Positions 1 to 5,070 of a DNA stretch of 5,070 nucleotides are shown here, one piece after another. Every line of letters starts with the position of its first letter. Position 1 is the stretch's first letter. This DNA comes from Burkholderiales bacterium (GTDB taxonomy: Bacteria > Pseudomonadota > Gammaproteobacteria > Burkholderiales > Casimicrobiaceae). The notes below the pieces were generated by a model that was not told the origin of the DNA, did no database searches, and saw only the letters and a list, made by a program, of their open reading frames with translations. The position numbers were made by a program, and so were the translations under genes. The stretch spans positions 1 to 5,070 of the forward strand of contig JAICVH010000229.1 in assembly GCA_025935435.1 (NCBI GenBank), written 5' to 3'.

Positions 1-807
1 GCAGCCCTCGACGCATTCTCGCCCGCCTTGATCGCCGAAGCGGTCGGGCAGCTCGCCGCGTGGGTCGCGATGGATCATATCGACTTTCGCGGCAGGCCCG
101 TCGCGGCGCTCGCGATGGACACCCGTTTTCATGGCGATGCACCACCAGGCGCGACGCTCGATCTCACGGCGGATGTGTTCGCGTGCGACGATGAAGCCGT
201 CGCGTACAACGGCCGCGCATCGATCGAAGGGCGCACCGTGATCGAGCTCGTCGACTGCCTAGGCCCGATGCTGCCGGTCGCGGATTTCGACGACCCTCAG
301 GTAATGCGCGAGCGGCTCGCGCTGTTGCGCCAGGAAGGCGCCGCGCCTGGGCGATTCCGCGGCATCGACGCGATGCCCGTGCGCGTCACCGAGCGCGTCG
401 CCGGCATCGAGCTGACCGCCGTTCTCGACGTGCCGGCGAGCGCGCCGTTCTTCGGCGATCACTTTCCGCGTCGACCGGTGTTTCCCGCAACGCTCCTGCT
501 CGATACGCAGATGCGGCTGGCGGTCGAGCTTGCTCGCGAGGCGCCTGACATGCAGGGAGCGATGCCGCGCGCAGTGCGGATGACGCACGTCAAGATGCGT
601 TCGTTCATCGGCCCATCGCAACGCCTCGAGATCGGCGTGAAGCTATCGCCGTTCGACGACGGCATGCTGAAAGCAATGCTGTCTGCGAAAACCGATGCCC
701 GGACGGTCGCGAGTGCGCGGCTCGAACTGGCGCGCAGTTCGAGCGAAGACCTGGGCGAGACGATCGACACGTCGGTGATGGCATCGACAGCCGGAGCGAT
801 CACGTGA
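1..807 (+). CDS. Double-hotdog 3-hydroxyacyl-ACP dehydratase (5' end missing)
   Basis: Likely removes water from 3-hydroxyacyl-ACP to give trans-2-enoyl-ACP in a type II fatty-acid/polyene pathway in the cytoplasm. The frame is open from base 1, so the gene starts upstream; a TTG at 28 lies inside the first domain and is unlikely to be the true start. Two hotdog halves are visible. The first is cut by the window edge, beginning near its central helix (EAVGQLAAW, Glu codon 37-39). The second carries a FabZ/FabA-like motif, FFGDHFPRRPVFPATLLLD. Its His (codon 460-462) and Asp (codon 502-504) are 14 residues apart, the spacing of the catalytic His and Glu in FabZ; Asp at this place is FabA-like. 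A linker rich in acidic residues (CLGPMLPVADFDD) joins the halves. Its stop overlaps the next gene by four bases (GTGA), which implies translational coupling to the ketosynthase. Paired hotdogs resemble PUFA-synthase DH-DH units. The family call is firm; the substrate is unknown. Confidence 0.8.
   Translation, partial: AALDAFSPALIAEAVGQLAAWVAMDHIDFRGRPVAALAMDTRFHGDAPPGATLDLTADVFACDDEAVAYNGRASIEGRTVIELVDCLGPMLPVADFDDPQVMRERLALLRQEGAAPGRFRGIDAMPVRVTERVAGIELTAVLDVPASAPFFGDHFPRRPVFPATLLLDTQMRLAVELAREAPDMQGAMPRAVRMTHVKMRSFIGPSQRLEIGVKLSPFDDGMLKAMLSAKTDARTVASARLELARSSSEDLGETIDTSVMASTAGAIT
793..796 (+). promoter_or_regulatory. Ribosome binding site for the ketosynthase, inside the dehydratase gene
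   Basis: GGAG lies seven bases before the GTG at 804, good Shine-Dalgarno spacing. It supports GTG 804 as the start. No other start codon precedes the first beta strand of the ketosynthase (RRVAITGIG). Confidence 0.55.
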
Positions 808-2111
808 TCGACCGCGCACGGCGACGTGTCGCCATTACAGGCATCGGACTCGTGACGCCGGTTGGGAACGACGCGGCGACAACGTGGGCCGCGCTCGACG
901 GCGCAGAAAGTGGCGCTGCGCCGATCACGTTGTTCGATGCGTCGGGGTTCCCAACGCGCTTCGCCGCCGAAGTGAAGGGCTTCGACGAGCGGGTGATCAC
1001 CGCGCCGCGCAAATACCTGAACTTCACCAATCGTTCGCATCGCTTCGCGCTCGCGGCGGCGGAAGAAGCGATGCGCGACGCGGGTATCGCACCAACCGAG
1101 GCGGACGGCGACCGCTGGGGCTGCGCAGTCGGCACCGGCATGATGGGCGTGGAATACGCCGATCTGTCCGCGGTTCAGCAACATTCCGCGCGCGCGGGTG
1201 AATTGGATCCGCAGCGCCTGCTGACCGATCCGTCGGCTGCCGACCCGCGCGCATTTGGACGAGGCCAGAGCACCGCCGGACTGGCGCTGCTGACACGTCG
1301 TTTTGGCATTCGCGGCTATGCGACATCCGTGCACACGGCGTGTGCATCAGGAGGCCAGGCCATAGGCACGGCGCTCAAACTGATCCGCCGAGGCGCGGCG
1401 GATCGTGCGCTCGCGGGCGGCTTCGACTCGATGATCAGCCCGGTCGGGCTCGCGGGCTTTTGCCTGCTTTCGGCCGTGTCCACCGACAACGATGCACCGC
1501 AGCGCGCGAGCCGGCCCTTCGACGCGACGCGTAACGGCTTCCTGCTTGGTGAAGGCGCCGGCTTCGTCGTGCTGGAGGAGTGGAACGCGGCGCGCCGTCG
1601 GGGCGCGAAGATCTACGCGGAACTCGCCGGCGACGGCAATTCGCTGTCGTCGTATCGGATCACCGATTCCCCACCGGACGGCGACGGTCCGATTCAATCG
1701 ATGCGCGCCGCGCTGGCGGATGCAGGGGCGACGCCGGCCGACATCGACTACATCAACGCGCACGGCACGTCGACCGGCATGAACGATCGCAGCGAGACGG
1801 CCGCGATTCATGCGGTCTTCGGCGATGATGCGAAACGCGTCGCCGTCAGTTCGACCAAGAGCTCGATGGGACACCTGATCGCGGCGGCCGGAGCGGTGGA
1901 AGTCGCCATTTGCGCGCTCGCGATAGACGCCGGCGAATTGCCGGTCAACGCGAACTACCGTGAGTTCGATCCCGACTGCGATCTCAACCTGGTGCTCGGT
2001 GCGCCGCGCCGGCAGCGGGTGCGCATGACGCTGTCCAACTCGTTCGGGTTCGGCGGCTCGAACAGCTGCGTCGTGCTGCGCAGTCCGGATCTCGTGGATG
2101 CGGCCGCGTGA
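804..2111 (+). CDS. FabF-type beta-ketoacyl-ACP synthase (KS-alpha)
   Basis: Catalyses decarboxylative Claisen condensation of malonyl-ACP with an acyl chain, the elongation step. At 435 residues it is slightly longer than typical FabF. The thiolase-fold N-terminal strand is RRVAITGIGLVTPVG (residues 7-21). The nucleophile is Cys180 in HTACASGG (codon 1341-1343). The malonyl-decarboxylating residues are His320 (NAHGTST) and His357 (SSMGHLIAAAG), with Lys352 in SSTKSS. The C-terminal glycine loop SFGFGGSN (413-420) is intact, so the enzyme should be active. It starts with GTG, overlapping the dehydratase stop by four bases, and ends in the same GTGA arrangement with the next gene. The adjacent Cys-less homologue suggests the two form a KS/CLF heterodimer, as in aryl-polyene and type II PKS systems. 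A housekeeping fabF is less likely because no fabD, fabG or acpP is beside it. The enzyme class is certain; the product is not known. Confidence 0.93.
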   Translation: MIDRARRRVAITGIGLVTPVGNDAATTWAALDGAESGAAPITLFDASGFPTRFAAEVKGFDERVITAPRKYLNFTNRSHRFALAAAEEAMRDAGIAPTEADGDRWGCAVGTGMMGVEYADLSAVQQHSARAGELDPQRLLTDPSAADPRAFGRGQSTAGLALLTRRFGIRGYATSVHTACASGGQAIGTALKLIRRGAADRALAGGFDSMISPVGLAGFCLLSAVSTDNDAPQRASRPFDATRNGFLLGEGAGFVVLEEWNAARRRGAKIYAELAGDGNSLSSYRITDSPPDGDGPIQSMRAALADAGATPADIDYINAHGTSTGMNDRSETAAIHAVFGDDAKRVAVSSTKSSMGHLIAAAGAVEVAICALAIDAGELPVNANYREFDPDCDLNLVLGAPRRQRVRMTLSNSFGFGGSNSCVVLRSPDLVDAAA

Positions 2112-3382
2112 CCGAACGCATTCTGATCACGGGTACGGGCGCAGTCAGCGGGGCGGGCCGCGATCCGGCGACGATGCTCAATGCGCTGCTCGAGGGGCGA
2201 TCGGCGATTCGCGCGATCGAGAGCTGGGATACGAGCGGCTGGCCGGTAACGCAGGCAGCGGAAATCCCCGATTTCAACGCGCGCGCGCTCGTCGACGATC
2301 GCAAGCTGCACAAGCTGATTCGTCGGACCGATCTGGTCGGAATCTACGCAGGCGATCGCGCCGCCGAGGCGGCCGGATATGCGAAGCATCGTGAGTCGCT
2401 ATCGTCTGAAGCGTCTACCCGCTTTGCCGATCGGACGGGGATTTATGTGGGTTCCGGGGGCGGCGCCTTCGAGAACCAGTACGACTACTTTCCGCTGATG
2501 AGCGAGGCCGATGGCGACCTTCGGATATTCGGTCGCAATCTCGCGGACACGGTCAACCCGATGTGGTTGCTGCGTACGTTGCCGAACAACGTTCTGTGCC
2601 ACGTCGGCATTCGCAACCGCTTGAAGGGCGCGAATGCATGCATCACCAATCACAGCGTAGGCGGCGCGCTCGCCGTGATCGAGGCGACGCAGGCCTTACG
2701 CACCGGAGAAGCGGATCGCGCGCTTGCGATCGGACACGATACGCCGATCGAACCACAGAACGTGCTGTACTACCACGGCTGCGGACTGCTCGCCAGCGAT
2801 GGCCTGCGTCCCTTCGATGCGTCGCGTACCGGTAGTCTGTTCGGCGAAGGCGCGGGAGCGCTCGCGCTCGAAACGGAAACTGCAGCGCGTGCGCGGAGCG
2901 CACCGATCATGGGTGAAGTGCTCGGCGGCGGATACGTCACCGAAGCGTCCGGGTTGCTTTCGATTCGGGACGACGGCGACGGCGTGGTGCGCTCGATCGA
3001 AGCCGCGTTGGCGGATGCATCGATCGGACCCGATGCGATCGGCATGGTTGTCGCGCATGGGAATGGCACGTGGTTGTCGGATGCATCCGAAGCGATCGCA
3101 CTGGCGCGCGTTTTCGGCGCACGTTGTCCACCCGTGACCGCCTTCAAGTGGGCGTTGGGCCACCTGATTGCTGCGGCGGGCATCGTCGAGACGACGGTTG
3201 CAATCGAGGCGTTGTTGCGCAGGACGGTCCCTGGAATCGCGACGCTCGAGCGGCCTGCCAACGAAGCGGCCGCACTTGCGCTGTCGCGAACCGCGCAGGA
3301 ACCACGCAGCAATGTCGCGCTGGTTCTTTGCCGCGGGTTTGCGGCCACCAACGCAGCGTTGATCGTTCGCGCACCGGCGTAA
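2108..3382 (+). CDS. Chain-length-factor-like ketosynthase homologue, active-site Cys replaced by Ser
   Basis: 424-residue thiolase-fold protein of the beta-ketoacyl synthase family, probably the non-condensing partner of the preceding KS that shapes the pocket and sets chain length. The N-terminal strand is ERILITGTGAVSGAG (3-17). Aligning the helix before GEADRALAIG with its neighbour's GAADRALAGG places Ser183 (TNHSVGG, codon 2654-2656) where the neighbour has catalytic Cys180. The other active-site residues persist: His317 (VAHGNGT), Lys347 (AFKWALG) and His352 (LGHLIAAAG). The C-terminal FGFGG loop is absent, replaced by CRGFAATN (408-415). The GTG start overlaps the upstream stop by four bases and has only a weak TGGA upstream, so translation probably depends on coupling. 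The next in-frame ATG would remove the first beta strand, so GTG is preferred. CLFs of type II PKS usually carry Gln here, so Ser is less common. Residual acyl-transfer or decarboxylase activity cannot be excluded. Confidence 0.85.
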   Translation: MTERILITGTGAVSGAGRDPATMLNALLEGRSAIRAIESWDTSGWPVTQAAEIPDFNARALVDDRKLHKLIRRTDLVGIYAGDRAAEAAGYAKHRESLSSEASTRFADRTGIYVGSGGGAFENQYDYFPLMSEADGDLRIFGRNLADTVNPMWLLRTLPNNVLCHVGIRNRLKGANACITNHSVGGALAVIEATQALRTGEADRALAIGHDTPIEPQNVLYYHGCGLLASDGLRPFDASRTGSLFGEGAGALALETETAARARSAPIMGEVLGGGYVTEASGLLSIRDDGDGVVRSIEAALADASIGPDAIGMVVAHGNGTWLSDASEAIALARVFGARCPPVTAFKWALGHLIAAAGIVETTVAIEALLRRTVPGIATLERPANEAAALALSRTAQEPRSNVALVLCRGFAATNAALIVRAPA

Positions 3383-3425
3383 GTCTGCCGGGGCTGCTGG
3401 ATTTGCTGCTGTTCGACTGAACCGT

Positions 3426-4745
3426 ATGCCCGACGTTCCGGAAACCGCGACCTCGCTCGTTCCACCCTCGACGTCGAATACACGCTCGCAAGGCCCCGTT
3501 CGCTGCGGCATCGACAGCGTTGAAATCGCGCGCATCGAGCGACTGCTCGAAGAGACGGGGGACGCGCAACTCGCGAAGTTGTTTTCGGCGCAGGAACTCG
3601 CCGATGCCGGCAGCGGTGCCGGTCGTGTCGCGAGCCTCGCCGCGCGATATGCGGCGAAGGAGGCTTGCATCAAGTTGTTCGCGAAAGAGCTCGCCGCGGG
3701 CCGCCTCGAACCGGCCGACTTTTCGGTCGAACGAGATGGGTACGGCGCACCTCGAACCGTCTGCAGCACCCGCGCGCGAGAAGCACTCGATCGCGCACGC
3801 ATTGCAGATATTGCCGTGTCGTTGACGCATGACCGAAGCAGCGCAGCGGCCGTTGCGCTGGCGCTGCCCATGGCGACAACGACTCCGCTGGCGGGAAGGC
3901 TGCTCTTCAAGTTCCTCCCCGTTCGGCGCGACGTGATTCTCGACAACCTGCGACGCGTATACGCGACCGCGGTGCCGCCCGCTGAAATCGAGCGACTCGC
4001 GCAAGCGCACTACGCACACTTGTGGCAGCTCGTTGCCGAGTTCATTCGCTTCCGCTGGTTATCGGCAGAGCGCAAGCGACAACTGGTCCGGGTCGAGAAC
4101 CTCGACGCTTTCGTGAACGCGTTCCGGCTCGGCAAAGGGGTGCTTTTGCTCACCGGCCATTTCGGCAACTGGGAAGTGGCGACCGTCGCGGGCATTCAGC
4201 GTTATCCCGAGGTAAACGGGCGCTTTCATTTCGTCCGACGGCCGATCAAGCCCCGCTGGCTCGACACGCTCGTTACGCGACGGTTCAATCGCGCCGGTTT
4301 CGGTGTCGTCGGCAAGCGCGGGTCGCTCGACACGATCATATCGTTGCTCGAACGCGGCGATGTCGTCGTATTTCCCTTCGACCAGTACGCAGGCGGTGCC
4401 GATGGCATCGACGTCGAATTCTTCGGGCAGCCCGCCGGCACTTTCAAGAGTCTCGCCGTGATCGCGCTGGCCACCGGCGCACCGGTGCTGCCCGCGGCGT
4501 GCTGGCGCGAAGATGACGGTCGTCACGTGCTGCGCTTCGACGACCCGGTGGCACTTGTGGATGTTCCGAACGTCAATGACTCGATCGTGCGCACGACGCG
4601 CGCGTTCAACGCGGCGATCGAACGGCTCGTTGTACGACATCCCGAGCAGTGGTGGTGGGTACATCGACGCTGGAAATCGGCGCGTCGCCCGCGACGCCGA
4701 ACCGCGCCTCGCGTGAGCGAGCGGACGCAACCGGCGGAGGATTAA
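3426..4745 (+). CDS. Fused AcpS-type phosphopantetheinyl transferase and LpxL/HtrB-type acyltransferase
   Basis: One uninterrupted 439-codon frame with two domains. Residues 1-24 are a low-complexity, probably disordered tail. Residues about 26-147 form an AcpS-like PPTase that moves 4'-phosphopantetheine from CoA to an ACP serine: CGIDSVEIARIERLL holds metal-binding Asp30, ARYAAKEACIK holds Glu79 and Lys83, and SLTHDRSSAAAVA is the C-terminal strand. Residues about 150-419 form a lysophospholipid/lipid A-type acyltransferase: TGHFGNWE gives the HX4E catalytic pair His245/Glu250, followed by FPFDQYAGG, VEFFGQPAGTF, TGAPVLPA and the family's closing HPEQWWWVHRRWK. The usual N-terminal membrane helix of LpxL/HtrB is missing; the PPTase occupies that place. 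An Arg-rich tail ends the protein. ATG 3426 is the only ATG, GTG or TTG before the PPTase motif, though no clear ribosome binding site precedes it. Met149 (3870) could start a free acyltransferase but also lacks one. It probably primes the pathway ACP and transfers its acyl product to a lipid. Confidence 0.88.
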   Translation: MPDVPETATSLVPPSTSNTRSQGPVRCGIDSVEIARIERLLEETGDAQLAKLFSAQELADAGSGAGRVASLAARYAAKEACIKLFAKELAAGRLEPADFSVERDGYGAPRTVCSTRAREALDRARIADIAVSLTHDRSSAAAVALALPMATTTPLAGRLLFKFLPVRRDVILDNLRRVYATAVPPAEIERLAQAHYAHLWQLVAEFIRFRWLSAERKRQLVRVENLDAFVNAFRLGKGVLLLTGHFGNWEVATVAGIQRYPEVNGRFHFVRRPIKPRWLDTLVTRRFNRAGFGVVGKRGSLDTIISLLERGDVVVFPFDQYAGGADGIDVEFFGQPAGTFKSLAVIALATGAPVLPAACWREDDGRHVLRFDDPVALVDVPNVNDSIVRTTRAFNAAIERLVVRHPEQWWWVHRRWKSARRPRRRTAPRVSERTQPAED

Positions 4746-4800
4746 AGTAGACGTTCGTGACGATCGCACGTGTCTGATTCTTTTCGTTGCCTTACCTTGT

Positions 4801-4805
4801 AGGAG
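4801..4805 (+). promoter_or_regulatory. Strong ribosome binding site for the DUF1993 gene
   Basis: AGGAG sits five bases before ATG 4811. It is the clearest Shine-Dalgarno in the window. It favours 4811 over the in-frame ATGs at 4817 and 4823, and suggests this gene is translated independently of the upstream operon. Confidence 0.7.
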
Positions 4806-4810
4806 CCGTT

Positions 4811-5070
4811 ATGTCCATGTCGATGCACCAGGTGTCCGTCGTCGCGTTCACGAAAATGCTGTCGAATCTTGCGGAGATTTTGCGAAAAGCCAGGGCGCAT
4901 GCGCTCGAGCGCAAGATCGAGGAGTCGGTCTACACAAACGCCCGCCTCGCGCCCGACATGTTTCCGCTGTCCCGGCAGGTGCAGATCGCAACCGATATCG
5001 CGAAAGGTGCGGCGGCGCGCCTGTCGGGAGTCGAACCTCCCGCTTACGAGGACAAGGAGCAGTCTTTCGA
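4811..5070 (+). CDS. DUF1993 family protein (3' end missing)
   Basis: The first 86 codons of a protein that runs off the window, with no stop seen. It matches the DUF1993 pattern, a helical-bundle family of about 170 residues with no established function. The recognisable parts are an N-terminal helix (VSVVAFTKMLSNLAEILRKA), an AHALERKIEE segment, the hallmark ARLAPDMFPLSRQVQIATD, and the start of the next block (PPAYEDKEQSF). No signal peptide or membrane segment is seen. Three in-frame ATGs lie close together (4811, 4817, 4823); the first has the best ribosome binding site spacing. A 65-base gap separates it from the acyltransferase stop, against overlaps or 43 bases within the operon, so it is probably a separate unit and marks the downstream edge of the lipid cluster. 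I could not identify a promoter in the gap. The family call rests on recalled motif similarity. Confidence 0.75.
   Translation, partial: MSMSMHQVSVVAFTKMLSNLAEILRKARAHALERKIEESVYTNARLAPDMFPLSRQVQIATDIAKGAAARLSGVEPPAYEDKEQSF

Noticed and set aside
28..30. TTG as the start of the dehydratase
   Set aside because: The frame is open to base 1, and codons before the TTG continue the first hotdog domain, so the real start lies upstream.
459..1334. Minus-strand open frame of 291 codons opposite the DH and KS genes
   Set aside because: The Arg/Ala-rich translation shows no family motif, and the plus-strand genes there have clear catalytic motifs.
3870..3872. Internal ATG as the start of a separate acyltransferase gene
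   Set aside because: There is no Shine-Dalgarno before it and the frame is continuous with the PPTase domain. A fusion protein is the simpler reading, though this remains testable.
2696..3946. Long minus-strand open frame of 416 codons
   Set aside because: It spans the end of the CLF gene, the gap and the PPTase half of the next gene. The translation has no recognisable motif and is rich in Arg and Ser, as expected of an antisense shadow in GC-rich DNA.
4756..4784. Possible terminator after the operon: CGTG/CACG inverted repeat followed by a T-rich run
   Set aside because: The stem has only four base pairs and the T-run begins several bases later and is interrupted, so it is too weak to call.
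4746..4810. Promoter for the DUF1993 gene
   Set aside because: No pair of -35 and -10 boxes with plausible spacing could be found; only the ribosome binding site is convincing.

Overview
This GC-rich window has tightly packed genes, all on the + strand. Codon use and protein style (many Ala, Arg and Asp residues, GTG starts, frequent CGATCG-like strings) fit a Burkholderiaceae-type betaproteobacterium such as Burkholderia or Paraburkholderia. That placement is an inference from general appearance, not from a marker gene.

Layout: (1) positions 1-807 hold the 3' part of a double-hotdog 3-hydroxyacyl-ACP dehydratase whose start lies upstream of the window. (2) 804-2111 is a complete FabF-type ketosynthase (KS) with an intact Cys-His-Lys-His active site. 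(3) 2108-3382 is a KS-like partner in which the active-site Cys is replaced by Ser, best read as a chain-length-factor (CLF)-like subunit. (4) 3426-4745 is one open frame that joins an AcpS-type phosphopantetheinyl transferase domain to an LpxL/HtrB-type lysophospholipid acyltransferase domain. (5) After a 65-base gap with its own strong ribosome binding site, 4811-5070 is the 5' part of a DUF1993 protein that runs off the window and is probably not part of the pathway.

The first three genes are joined by two identical 4-base GTGA stop/start overlaps, and the fourth follows after 43 bases, so genes 1-4 look like one operon. Together they form part of a dissociated (type II) fatty-acid/polyketide machine. 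The PPTase domain would load the pantetheine arm on an acyl carrier protein (ACP), the KS/CLF pair would extend the chain, the dehydratase would introduce double bonds, and the acyltransferase would move the finished acyl chain to a lipid or other membrane acceptor. This parts list resembles aryl-polyene-type clusters, and also the KS-CLF-DH-DH content of PUFA synthase PfaC plus its PPTase. No ACP, ketoreductase, starter ligase or exporter is visible here; if the cluster is complete, they should lie upstream.

The most unusual features are the AcpS-acyltransferase fusion and the CLF-like protein with Ser at the nucleophile position. No RNA gene, mobile element, CRISPR array, convincing terminator or long gene-free stretch was found.
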